Source: CBDCKN01 sp965219035 (GTDB lineage: Bacteria > Gemmatimonadota > Gemmatimonadetes > Longimicrobiales > Gaopeijiaceae). From it: a stretch of DNA of 64,000 nt. The notes beneath the pieces were generated by a model that was not told the DNA's origin, made no database searches, and saw nothing but the letters and a program-made list of their open reading frames with translations. The stretch is from the NCBI GenBank assembly GCA_965219035.1, contig CBDCMR010000003.1, positions 1,426,001-1,490,000 of the forward strand, written 5' to 3'. How positions within the stretch are numbered: position 1 is the first letter of the stretch; each line of letters begins with the position of its first letter. Made by a program: the position numbers and the translations under genes. This document shows, piece after piece, positions 42,349-51,516 of this stretch.

Positions 42349-44397
42349 CTAGCTGATGATCCGCTCGTCGTCGTCGTGGGTCCCCCACTTCTCGAACCAC
42401 TTCCGCAGATAGAGCTGGGTGCGCATGAAGTTTGACGGCTTCGAGGTCGTGCCGTGCCACTCATCCTGGAAGCGGACCATGACCGTGGGCACGTCCAAGT
42501 ACTGGAGCGCCTGATAGTATTCCTCGGTCTGGCCCATGGGGGTCCGGAGGTCGTTCTCGCCCGTCATCAGCATGGTGGGCGTCGTCACGTTCTCGACGTA
42601 GAAGATGGACGAGCGGTCGATCCACTCGGTGGCGTCCTCCCAGAACGGCGTTTCGAAGGTGCGCGTGTAGCCGATGTAGTCCGACGTGCCCATGGCGGAC
42701 ATCCAGTTCACGATGGGGCAGTTCGCTGAGGCGGCGGTGAAGCGGTTCGTGTTCCCGACGATGTACGTGGTGAGGATGCCACCACCCGAGCAGCCGTAGA
42801 CGAAGAGGTTGTCTTCATCGATGGCGCCGCGTGACAGCGCCTCGTCGACGCCACGCATGAGGTCGGGCATGTCGGCGCCCGGGTAGTCGTGGTTGATGGC
42901 GTTCGCGAACTCGGTGCCGTAGCCGGTGCTTCCCCGGGGATTCGTGTAGACGACCACGTAGTCGTTCGCCGCGTGCTCCTGGAAGGCGAAGTTGAAGCCG
43001 CCGTTGTACATGCCGTGCGGCCCGCCGTGGATGGCCAGCATCATGGGATACTTCCGGGACGGGTCGAAGTCCGGCGGCTTCACGATCCACCCCTGCACGT
43101 GGAAGTCGTCCGAGCCGTACCAGATCTCCTCCACCTCGCCGAGTGTCACCCCGTACAGCACATCCGCGTTGACCTCGGTGAGCCGCGTCACATCGTTCGG
43201 GTTGTTCAGCGCGAAGCGGTACAGGTCTCCCGGCTCGTGGGCGCTGGAGATGGTCCCCACCGCGACGCCGTCCTCCGAGAACGACGACAGGGAGAGGAGC
43301 TGCTCGCCCTCCGTGAGCTGCGTCACCCCGCCGTCCAGCGAGACGAAGTGGAGGCCCCGGTAGCCCTCGCGGGAGACGCTGAAGTAGAGCCCGCTCCCGT
43401 CCGGCGCCCACTGGAGGCCGCCGGACCGCCGGTCGTAGTCCCCGGAGATGAGCCGCGATCCCGAGCCGTCGGCGTTCATGACATAGATCCGCTGGTTCCG
43501 ATACGTGTCCTGATGCTCGTCGCCGGCGATGTACGCGATCAGGCTTCCATCGGGGGAGGGGACGGGCTGACCGTCCGGACCCCTCCGGTTCGTGAGCCTG
43601 CGAATCTCATCCGTCGCCACCGAGGCAGCGTAGATCTCGGCCTCCTGCCAGTTGTCGGGACGGTCCCAGTCGTCGGAGCGGAAGGACGTGAAGTAGATCT
43701 CCTTGCCATCGGGGCTCCACGCCACGCCGTTGTGGTTCCAGTTCCCTTCGGTGAGCTGGCGGGGCGTGCCGCCCTCGGCCGGCACGACGAAGAGGTGCGT
43801 CCACCCGGTGTCGATGTAGCCCATACGATCGCGCTTGTAGCCCGCGCGCTCCACCACCTTGGGCTCGCCCGTCCACTTGGCGCTGTCGGGGCGGGACGGA
43901 AGCTGGACGTCCGCGAACTCCGCATTGTCGTTCACCTGGCTGGTAAAGGCCACCCAGTCACCGTCGGGCGACCAACGGGCGTTAGAGGGTCCGTGCTCGA
44001 GCCTCGTGATCTGGCTCTCTGCTCCCTCCGCGTCCATCCAGCGTGTGAAGATCTGGGAGCAGCTGCCCTCGACCCCACGGGTAAACAGGATCCGTGTCCC
44101 GTCCGGCGACCACCGGGCGCCGCTGCCCTCGGTCAGGTGGCGGTTCTTCGAGCCGTCGGCGTTCATGATCCACAACGACGATTGTCGGCGGTCGTGCTCC
44201 TTGTCGATCCATCCTCTCGTGTAGACGACCTGGGAAGCCCTCAGGGGAGATCTGCGGCCCGGCGACGGTCTCCATGTCCATGTAGTCGGCCAGGGCGAGT
44301 CGCCTAGTGTCGGAGTCCTGGGCCGCGAGACCGGCCGGAAGCGCGGCGGTCGCCAGGGCGGCCGTCGCCAGCGCGGCTGTTCTGAGCGGGAGGCGGC
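42349..44397 (-). pseudogene. S9 family prolyl oligopeptidase with a frameshift near the N-terminus
   Basis: From 44175 to 42349 the frame is intact. It has beta-propeller repeats (several WSPDG motifs), then an alpha/beta hydrolase with Ser in YGCSGGG, Asp in GENDLRTP and His in DEWHGTT. Upstream, QVVYTRGWIDKEHDRRQSS is followed by LWIMNADGS in the same frame. It is preceded, in another frame, by LALADYMDMETVAGPQISPEG. One extra base near 44241 accounts for the shift. Further upstream an Ala/Leu-rich signal-like stretch (TAALATAALATAALPAGLAA) lacks a clear start codon. The protein is related to the S9 protein at 25-27 kb but not identical in catalytic motifs (CSGGG versus GSAGG). If translation began at 44175 it would lack a signal peptide. 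Confidence 0.7.
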
Positions 44398-44444
44398 AGG
44401 GAAAGGGCTGGCCGTCTGATCCGGCGTGGGGCGGGCGCCGGTTC

Positions 44445-46040
44445 TTAGTGCCGACGTGCTGTCGCTGACAGCAGCTCCCGCGCCCGCGCCGCGGGAACGC
44501 CCAGGTTCGAGCCCCCGAACTCCGGAAGGATGGCCGCGTTGATCGCTACTACCTGGCCGTCTAGCGACAGCACTGGACCGCCGCTTCCCCCACTGGTAGT
44601 TTCGGCGTCGTAGACGACATTCTGAGTCGTCACCTGCCCCACGATCCCCCTACTCGCCAGCGGCGTAACGTGCCCGGCTCGCGACAGCCGCTCGGCGACC
44701 TCCCAGAAGTCCGTGACGCCGGCGTCGCGGAGGCCTTCCACGAACTCCGGGTTGGTGCGGGCCATGAGCGCCCGGATCCCGAGGGGGAAGCCGATGACGA
44801 TCACGGCGTCACCCGCCTCGGGCGGCCCTTCGGCCAGCGGTAGGTAGTCCGCTTCGCCACCGACCACGCAGCACAGGAGGGCAAGATCCGCGTCGTCGCT
44901 CGCCGAGACCAGCTCCAGGTCGAAGGGCTCGGCCACCCCGAAAAGGTAGCCGACGAAGCGCGTCATCCGTCCCCCGAAGCCCCTGGCGAGTATGGCTCTC
45001 CCGGCGGGGTTGAACCCCCAGGGGCTCGCGACGTGGCGGTTAGTGAGCAGGAGTCCGTCCGGGCTCACCACGAAGGCCGTGCCCGTGAGGAAGACTTCCA
45101 GGGGAGGCCCCGCGCCGTCCAGGCTGATGGCCGGCTCGCCGGCGGGGTTCCTGATGGGCAGGCCGCCCGGACCCAGGACCAGGCGCAGGGGACGGTCGCT
45201 CTCGGGCTGGACGAACCCGTAGCTCCCCTGCACGAAGACCGTCGAGCGGGAAGCGGCTCGAATCACCCGGGCCTCCGCTCCGCTCCGCTCTTCCAGCGCG
45301 TCCAGCCGATCCCGTGCCGTCGACACGCTGGACAGGAGCTCGGCGAAGAGGTCGCCGAGGTCTTCGGAGGTGGGGACCTCCGTTCGGGCCCGCTCGAGCA
45401 GCTCGGCCAGTCCCTCCACCCGGGTCATCTCGTCGGCGAGCCGCTGCTCGAGGTGCGCGCTCCGGCGCGCCAGCAACACGGTGCCGAAACCCAGCAGGAT
45501 CAGTACGGTCAGCACGCCGACGCGGAACCTATGAGCCGTTTGGGTCGCCAACTGCTTGGGGAGGTCGGTGAGGACCATGGCTGCCTTCCCCACGGGTCCT
45601 CGATCCGAGTTCCGAGCGCAGTCGAGGCAGTCGGAGAAGACTTCCGTCATCGTCTTATAGGGTGCGATTCCGGCGTCGTATACACGGTAGCGCAACACCG
45701 CACCGTCCCGGCCGATCTCCAGGACGTCCCCCGAGGCCAGGGTGAACCGCTTCACCTGCTCGCCGTTGACCCAGACCTCGCTGTCACCCTCGGCCGCCAC
45801 CTCGTACGTGGTGCCTCTACAGCGCAGGGTAGCGTGGTGGGGCGCCGGGAGGGGCTCGGTATCGAGGGGCAGTTGGAGATCCATGCCGGGTCCGGTGCCG
45901 ATCTTGATCTCGTTCGCCGAGAGGCGGTGGGAGCACCCCCGTTGGCTCCCCGAGAGATGGACGAGGACGGGCGTGGGCCGGGGCTCGCCTGGCTCGCTCT
46001 CCGTCGTCACTTCTCGGTCATCCGCGTCCATCGGATCCAC
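44445..46040 (-). CDS. Membrane-bound trypsin-like protease with N-terminal FHA domain
   Basis: The 531-residue protein has four parts. Residues ~27-120 are an FHA domain (IKIGTGPGMDLQLP, HHATLRC, EVWVNGEQV, LASGDVLEIG). One transmembrane helix at ~172-192 (VGVLTVLILLGFGTVLLA) follows. A coiled coil with heptads spans ~193-270. The C-terminal part is a trypsin-fold protease with His in LLLTNRHVA, Asp in DDADLALL and Ser in TTSGGSGGPV. FHA domains bind phosphothreonine, so a Hanks-type kinase may control it. The expected topology is FHA in the cytoplasm and protease in the periplasm. Confidence 0.82.
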   Translation of the reverse strand: MDPMDADDREVTTESEPGEPRPTPVLVHLSGSQRGCSHRLSANEIKIGTGPGMDLQLPLDTEPLPAPHHATLRCRGTTYEVAAEGDSEVWVNGEQVKRFTLASGDVLEIGRDGAVLRYRVYDAGIAPYKTMTEVFSDCLDCARNSDRGPVGKAAMVLTDLPKQLATQTAHRFRVGVLTVLILLGFGTVLLARRSAHLEQRLADEMTRVEGLAELLERARTEVPTSEDLGDLFAELLSSVSTARDRLDALEERSGAEARVIRAASRSTVFVQGSYGFVQPESDRPLRLVLGPGGLPIRNPAGEPAISLDGAGPPLEVFLTGTAFVVSPDGLLLTNRHVASPWGFNPAGRAILARGFGGRMTRFVGYLFGVAEPFDLELVSASDDADLALLCCVVGGEADYLPLAEGPPEAGDAVIVIGFPLGIRALMARTNPEFVEGLRDAGVTDFWEVAERLSRAGHVTPLASRGIVGQVTTQNVVYDAETTSGGSGGPVLSLDGQVVAINAAILPEFGGSNLGVPAARARELLSATARRH

Positions 46041-46512
46041 ACTCGTGTCGCTGCGCCGTGCCTCGGCCGGGAGTTCCGGCTTCGCGCCTTCGTCTCAGCC
46101 TAAGAGTGCCTGAAACGGCTTCCAGCCGCCATACCCGTGGGCCGGTGCTCGCCGAATGGATCACGTGCTCGGCAACACCGTGACACTTTGGTAGCGGGAC
46201 ACTAGACTGGCCGGGTCCGGGGGGGATGCTCATGCTCCCCATCGCCATCGCGACGGGCTTGGGGAGGTTTGAGGTGGTCCTACTTCGTTGGACAGTCCGA
46301 GGGCGATCTTAAGGTGGATTCCGATGGTCTCCAAAGCCCTCGGGGTCCCGCTTGAGGCCGGGTGTTCTCCTTCGAGCCCGGTTTGAATATAACCTCCGTC
46401 TTCCCGTCGGGACTGGTTCCCGATGGGAAGACGGAGGGAAGGGCCGCGCGTAGATCCCGCGACGATCGCAGGCGTCGTTGCGCCGGTTGGGTGGCGTCGC
46501 GCCGGATCGTCC

Positions 46513-47328
46513 TCACCACACCTCCGCGCCTTCGCGATAGGCCTCGCCCGGCGTCCGTCCGCCCAGCGACGAGTGCGGGCGCGCTTCGTTGTAGAAGTCG
46601 ATCCACGAGCCGATGATGCGTTGGGCGTCGGGCCCGTCCCGGAGCTCGTAGAGGTACACCGCCTCGTACTTCAGCGACCGCCACAGCCGCTCGATGAAGA
46701 TGTTGTCGAGGAAGCGGCCCCGGCCGTCCATCGAGAAGCGCACGCCCGCACCCAGCACCCGGTCGGCGAACGTCTCGCTGGTGAACTGGGAGCCCTGATC
46801 CGTATTGAGGATCTCCGGAGCCCTCCAGCCCAGCGCGTCGTCCAGCGCCTGGACGCAGAACGACGCGTCCATCGTGTTCGACAGCCGCCAGGCGAGCACG
46901 TGCCGGGTCGCCCAGTCCATCACGGCCACCAGGTAGAAAAACCCTTGCGTCACCGGGACATAGGTGATGTCCGCGCACCACACGTGGTCCGCCCGCGAGA
47001 TCGTGAGGCCCCGCAGCAGATAGGGGAAGACCCGGTGCTCCGGACTCGCCACGCTCGTGCGCGGCCGCCGGTAGGTCGCCTCCATCCCCATCAGGCGCAT
47101 GAGCCGCCGGATCCGGTGCCGGCCCGCGGCAACGCCCTCGCGGCGCAGATGCCGCATCAGCTGCCGGCTCCCGTAGAACGGATACGCCATGTGGAGCCCG
47201 TCCATGCGCCGCATGAGCGCCAGGTCCTCGGCGCTCTCCCCCTTCGGCCGGTAGTACTGCGACGACCGGCTCACGCCCAGCAGCGCGCACTGCCTCGAAA
47301 GACTCAGCGGTCCGTCCCGCTCGATCAT
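46513..47328 (-). CDS. IS3-family transposase OrfB, copy 3
   Basis: Intact DDE domain. It has Ala in HVLAWRL (as copy 1) and Thr after TSE (as copy 2). Translation depends on the -1 shift from OrfA at a run of seven bases. Confidence 0.86.
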   Translation of the reverse strand: MIERDGPLSLSRQCALLGVSRSSQYYRPKGESAEDLALMRRMDGLHMAYPFYGSRQLMRHLRREGVAAGRHRIRRLMRLMGMEATYRRPRTSVASPEHRVFPYLLRGLTISRADHVWCADITYVPVTQGFFYLVAVMDWATRHVLAWRLSNTMDASFCVQALDDALGWRAPEILNTDQGSQFTSETFADRVLGAGVRFSMDGRGRFLDNIFIERLWRSLKYEAVYLYELRDGPDAQRIIGSWIDFYNEARPHSSLGGRTPGEAYREGAEVW

Positions 47329-47348
47329 CCGCCCCCGCTCCGCCCGGC

Positions 47349-47636
47349 TCAGCGCTTGAGCCCGCGCCGAAAAAAATCCCGCTCGACCGTGAGCTCCCCG
47401 ATCTTGGCGTGCAGGTCCCGGATCTTCGCCTCGTGCTCCAGGGCGGCCTTGCGGCCCGCGCCCCCGGCAAACACCTCCGGCAGCCCTTCGAGCAGCTGCC
47501 GCTTCCATGTGGTCACCTGGTTCGGATGAAGCTCGTGCCGCGCCGCGATCGCCTGCACGCTGTCCCGCTCGCGCAGCGCCTCGAGCGCTACCCGTGCCTT
47601 GAACTCCGCCGTGAACCGCCGTCTCTTCCTGGCCAT
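47349..47636 (-). CDS. IS3-family transposase OrfA, copy 3
   Basis: Same 95-residue helix-turn-helix protein as in the other two copies. Confidence 0.86.
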   Translation of the reverse strand: MARKRRRFTAEFKARVALEALRERDSVQAIAARHELHPNQVTTWKRQLLEGLPEVFAGGAGRKAALEHEAKIRDLHAKIGELTVERDFFRRGLKR

Positions 47637-47823
47637 CTCGGTGCCTCCTCTTCCGCTCTGGAATCCACCTTAACGACCTGTCCAAAAAACCGGGACCACC
47701 TCAGTTGGAGGGGAAGGACGCGTCCCATGCCACGGTCTGAATCGGGTTTGCGCGTACGGGCGACCGGTTGCACCGTGCGTTCGTCGGCGGTCCACGCCTC
47801 CTCGCAGAGGGTCCCATCGGAAA

Positions 47824-48216
47824 ATGATCGAGCGCGTCTTCATCCTCAAGCGAACCGAGCTGTTCAAGGGACTTCCCTCAGACATCCTCGCCAGCTTCGT
47901 CAGCCACCTGGACGAGATCTACGTCGGCGCGGGCGAGACGATCTTCGAGAAGGGCGACATCGGAAAAGCGATGTACGTGGTCGTGGACGGGAAGATCCGC
48001 ATTCACGACGGCGACCGGGAGATCGAGGTCGTGGGGTGCGACGAGGTGTTCGGCGAGATGACGGTCCTCACCGCCGAGGTCCGTAGCGCGTCGGCCACGG
48101 CCCTGGAGGAGAGCCGGCTCCTCCGCCTCGATCAGGACGTCCTTTACGAGGTGATGGCGGGGCGGCCCGCCATCTCCCGGGAAATCATCAGGGTGCTGGT
48201 GAACCGGCTGCAGTAG
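47824..48216 (+). CDS. Cyclic-nucleotide-binding-fold protein
   Basis: The 130-residue protein is a single cNMP-binding domain: FKGLPSDILASFVSHLDEIY, then GETIFEKGDIGKAMYVVVDG and a phosphate-cassette-like VFGEMTVLTAEVRSASATA. A lid helix ends the chain. The Arg of the cassette is present; binding of cAMP or cGMP is possible but unproven. It has no output domain. It closely resembles the C-terminal domain of the convergent HEAT-repeat protein at 48259, so the two probably act together or arose from one ancestor. Confidence 0.8.
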   Translation: MIERVFILKRTELFKGLPSDILASFVSHLDEIYVGAGETIFEKGDIGKAMYVVVDGKIRIHDGDREIEVVGCDEVFGEMTVLTAEVRSASATALEESRLLRLDQDVLYEVMAGRPAISREIIRVLVNRLQ

Positions 48217-48258
48217 CCCAGCATTTTGACACACAAACAGATACTGGCTGGCTTCGCG

Positions 48259-50316
48259 TCATCTCACCGGGAAGTGGTCAGGCCAGGAGCTTCCCCGGGT
48301 CTCGACGTTCTCGTGCAGCCGCTGGACGATCATCTTAATCAGCGCCCGCGCCACCGAGACCTGATCGGCGATGAGCTCGTAGAGGTCTCCCTGTGTGAAG
48401 CACAGCATCCGCGTGGGCTCGCAGGCGGTGACGGAGGCGGTCCGGGGGCCCGAGTGGAGAACCGTGAACTCGCCGAACACATGGTCCTCTCCCACCTGGG
48501 CGAGCTCGGTCGGCCCATCGTGGATTCGGACGCGGCCGCCGGTGACGAGATACATGGAGTCCCCCACGTCTCTTTTCGAGAACACGGCCTCGCCATCGTC
48601 CACATTCACCTCCTGGAGACGGGACGCCAGGGCGGCGAGGGCGTGATCCGAAAGCTCCGCGAACAGATCCACGGAGCGGAGGCGAACGGTCCGCTCGTAG
48701 AGGCGGGCGTCCTCCTTCGACAGGGTGACGTCCCCGATGTTCACGACGGATGCGAGCTGCCGGGCGCAAAGGAGGGTCCAGTCGCTCATGGCCTTCTCCT
48801 CCAGGATGCCCATCAGCTGGGGTGTGAAGCCCAGGGGCGCCACGCCCCACTCGCGCCCGAGGCGCTCGAGACGATCACCCGTGCCCAGATCCTCGAGCAC
48901 GGGGAACAGCCATGCCCGCTCTTCGTTCGGGATGAAGTTCTCCACGACCTCCAGGGCGTATGACACACGCTCCCTGATCCCGCTGCTGTAGTTGTCCCAG
49001 GTCGTCATGGCGTCGCCCTCGGGATAGAGCAGAGAGAGGAGGAGAAAGATCCGGTGGCGCACCCGCTCGATCTCCTCGGTGAGAGCAACCTGAAGGACCC
49101 GGGCCTCCGCAGGGCCGTCCAGGTTCTCGGCCGCCATGAAGGGCACGGCGGCCTCTCTCCCCTCGTGACGGAGTCGCTCCGTCAGTTGCTCCTTCTGGTC
49201 GACGTCGGGTCTGAAGCCGCAGCTCACAAGGGCCGTGAACGCCGCCTGCCGCTCCTCGCGGTCCGAGAGGCCCGTAAGGGGGAAGACGTGGCGGATCACT
49301 TCCTCCCCTCGGATCAGTCCGAGGATCCGGAGGGCCAGGAGCCGGAAGTGCCGATCCCTGGCGTGGCGCTCGAATCCCTTCACCAGGCTGGGCACGGCGG
49401 GCTCGCCGGCGGCGATGAGGGCTTCCGACGCGTCGGCGGCCAGCTGCCGGTCCCGGAGGGCGTCCACCACGATGGGCCAGAGCGGAGCGTGCGCCATGGC
49501 CGCGGCGGCTTCAATGGCTGCCGCCCGGACCTGGGGACTCGGGTCGTTCAGGAGCTGGATGGCCTGGCGATAGAAGCTTGGGATGGCCGCATCCCGGAGC
49601 ACGTGGGCCGCGAACACGCGGCTCACCGGAGAGTGGGAGTTGAGCTCCTCGAGGAGCTCGGCCCCGGCGTAGACGATGCCCTCGATGGAGCCGGACCTCA
49701 GGAGGCCCACCAGCGCGCCCCGCTTCTCGTCGGGGGAACCCTCGCGGAGTGCCGCCATGACGGCCGGGTCGATCTCATCCATCATGCTGCCGAGGACGCG
49801 AATGGCCTCTCCGCGGAGCGCGTCCGATACACGGGGGTCCTCTACGATCTTCCTCACCGAGTCCAGCGCCCCGATGACCCCGTGGCGCTCGATCCTCCTC
49901 AGGATCTCCGCCTGCACGTCCTCCGACTCGTGGTGCACGAGGTCGGTGAGCACCTGCTGGAGATCCGGGTGCTCGGCCTCCTCCAGGAGATGGACGGCGT
50001 AGAGCACGTTCTCCGGATGGGTGCTGGCGAGCTCCTCCTGGACCAGGGAGAGCACGTTGTCATCGACGATCTGCAGGCTCTCGCCCTTGATGCGCCGGCG
50101 ATGGAGGACGGTGCCGAGGATGGTCACGTACTCCCTGCGCAGGCCCAGAGCCACCACGATCCAGATTACGCAGAACACCAAGAGCATGACGGAGAGCTCC
50201 GGCGCTCCGAGGTCGAAAAAGTAGTGCAGCACGAGGAGCACCACGCCGGCGACCCCGATGGCGGCCGAGTCGATGATGCCGTCCATGGTCGTCTGGATCG
50301 CCGGGCCCCTCTCCAT
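48259..50316 (-). CDS. HEAT-repeat/cNMP-binding protein lacking its usual N-terminal transporter domain
   Basis: The 685-residue chain begins with two hydrophobic helices (IGVAGVVLLVLHYFF, VMLLVFCVIWIVVALG). Long HEAT/Armadillo-type helical repeats follow (about 80-520), with many ALRDRQLAADASEAL-like units. It ends with a cNMP-binding domain (GEAVFSKRDVGDSMYLVTGG, VFGEFTVLHSGPRTASVTA). Related proteins start with a full MFS/ATP-ADP-translocase-like domain; here only what look like the last two helices remain. The ATG 50316 has no upstream extension, so the gene is either 5'-truncated or a short natural form. It faces the sigma-like gene divergently, with 17 bp between them. Confidence 0.65.
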   Translation of the reverse strand: MERGPAIQTTMDGIIDSAAIGVAGVVLLVLHYFFDLGAPELSVMLLVFCVIWIVVALGLRREYVTILGTVLHRRRIKGESLQIVDDNVLSLVQEELASTHPENVLYAVHLLEEAEHPDLQQVLTDLVHHESEDVQAEILRRIERHGVIGALDSVRKIVEDPRVSDALRGEAIRVLGSMMDEIDPAVMAALREGSPDEKRGALVGLLRSGSIEGIVYAGAELLEELNSHSPVSRVFAAHVLRDAAIPSFYRQAIQLLNDPSPQVRAAAIEAAAAMAHAPLWPIVVDALRDRQLAADASEALIAAGEPAVPSLVKGFERHARDRHFRLLALRILGLIRGEEVIRHVFPLTGLSDREERQAAFTALVSCGFRPDVDQKEQLTERLRHEGREAAVPFMAAENLDGPAEARVLQVALTEEIERVRHRIFLLLSLLYPEGDAMTTWDNYSSGIRERVSYALEVVENFIPNEERAWLFPVLEDLGTGDRLERLGREWGVAPLGFTPQLMGILEEKAMSDWTLLCARQLASVVNIGDVTLSKEDARLYERTVRLRSVDLFAELSDHALAALASRLQEVNVDDGEAVFSKRDVGDSMYLVTGGRVRIHDGPTELAQVGEDHVFGEFTVLHSGPRTASVTACEPTRMLCFTQGDLYELIADQVSVARALIKMIVQRLHENVETRGSSWPDHFPVR

Positions 50317-50333
50317 GAGAGCAGGGGACCGAC

Positions 50334-50684
50334 GTGGCCCGATGGCTGGAGGGGCGGATGGTGCAGGCCTATCTGTCCGCCGTCTCCGAAGACGACTCGG
50401 ACGGCACTTCGGTCGAGGAGCTCGAGGTCCCCTCTCCCCCGCTCATGCAAAAGGTGGAGTTGGATCCCTTCGCTCTCCACAAGGCGGCCCGGAGAATTCC
50501 CCCGCGTGCCCGTGCGGCCCTGTGGCTCGTGTTGCTTCGCAGATGGAAGTATTCCGAGGCCTCACGCGTCCTGGAGACGGATCTAGATGACTTGAAGGAT
50601 CTCCTTGGGTACCGGCACTTGCTCTTGACCGCGGTCCTCCGCGGACCGGACCAGCGGAACGGTACCAGGGCAGACGTGACGTAG
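50334..50684 (+). CDS. Short sigma-factor-like protein (region 4 only)
   Basis: The 116-residue protein has a C-terminal region resembling sigma region 4: ARRIPPRARAALWLVLLRRWKYSEASRVLETDLDDLKDLL with the HTH layout. The N-terminal ~45 residues are acidic and do not match sigma region 2. It lies 12 bp upstream of an anti-sigma-like gene. It may be a truncated ECF sigma factor or a region-4-only regulator. The call is made mostly from context. Confidence 0.5.
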   Translation: MARWLEGRMVQAYLSAVSEDDSDGTSVEELEVPSPPLMQKVELDPFALHKAARRIPPRARAALWLVLLRRWKYSEASRVLETDLDDLKDLLGYRHLLLTAVLRGPDQRNGTRADVT

Positions 50685-50696
50685 GGTGTAGGAAGC

Positions 50697-51482
50697 ATGA
50701 ATTGTACGGAAGCTAGATACGCACTTTGGCCACCCGAGCGGCCTCGGCTGGCAGGCACGGCCGTCCTGGAAGCACGGCAGCACGTGGAGACGTGCGAGGC
50801 TTGCCAGGGTTATTTCGAGCAGGACAGGCTCCTTCTCGACGTGTACGACCGGGTGAGTCGGCAACGGACCCCCGGGCGCGTTCGCGAGCGCGTCTTCGAC
50901 TCGCTGGCCCGTGAGCGGGCCAGGGCTCTCGGTGTTCCGGAAAACGCCGACGCTGGCGTCCGGGCAGTCACCCGCAGGCGGTGGGCGCTCGCCGCTGTCT
51001 CGTCCATCGCGGCGCTCTTCGTCGTCGCGCTGGGAAGCTTCCTCGTGGAGCGTTCGGCTCCCCAGGAAGAGGCCGGGCTGTTCGTCGAGGACTACCTCCG
51101 GTGGGCGGTGGGCGAGGATCGCATCGTCACCTCCGACGTGAACGAGATCAGCCGGTTCCTGACCCGCGAGCTAGGACTCTCCATCACGCCCATGGAGGTG
51201 GAGGGCTTAGGGCTGGCCGGGGCGGAGATATGTCTGTTGGATGGGCGCCGGGGAGCCATGATTCGCTACATCGAGGACGGCCGGGAGATCTCCCACTACC
51301 TGGTTCCCAAGTCGGGAGCGGTGCAGCGCGAGCCGGCCGTGTCCTCTCAGCTCAGGTCGGGCAATGCCTTGGGACCGTCGGTGATCACCTGGGCCACGCC
51401 GCAGGTCGAGCAGGCTCTGGTGGGTGAGGTCGCTCCCGCTCGCCTGATGGACCTCGCAAGGAACTACGCTCTGGAGGAATAG
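50697..51482 (+). CDS. Membrane anti-sigma-factor-like protein
   Basis: The N-terminus has the zf-HC2 zinc pattern: Cys3, His29, Cys33 and Cys36 in HVETCEACQGYF. A single transmembrane helix at about 98-118 (ALAAVSSIAALFVVALGSFLV) follows, and a ~140-residue periplasmic domain of unknown type (EDYLRWAVGEDRIVTSD, IRYIEDGREISHYLVP). Anti-sigma factors with this layout hold an ECF sigma at the membrane until a periplasmic signal arrives. The gene follows the short sigma-like gene. The adjacent minus-strand operon encodes envelope redox proteins, but a regulatory link is only a guess. Confidence 0.7.
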   Translation: MNCTEARYALWPPERPRLAGTAVLEARQHVETCEACQGYFEQDRLLLDVYDRVSRQRTPGRVRERVFDSLARERARALGVPENADAGVRAVTRRRWALAAVSSIAALFVVALGSFLVERSAPQEEAGLFVEDYLRWAVGEDRIVTSDVNEISRFLTRELGLSITPMEVEGLGLAGAEICLLDGRRGAMIRYIEDGREISHYLVPKSGAVQREPAVSSQLRSGNALGPSVITWATPQVEQALVGEVAPARLMDLARNYALEE

Positions 51483-51516
51483 GATCCCCAGTCTGTGGCT
51501 AAGGCGGCGCGACGCT

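Larger units (their letters stand above)
46270..47703 (-). mobile_element. IS3-family insertion sequence, copy 3 (complete, 1434 bp)
   Basis: Complete copy, inverted, flanked by the 3-bp direct repeat GTT (46267-46269 and 47704-47706). It sits between the FHA-protease gene and the cNMP-binding gene and does not disrupt a gene I can identify. It differs from copies 1 and 2 by a few bases only, so transposition was recent. Confidence 0.9.
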
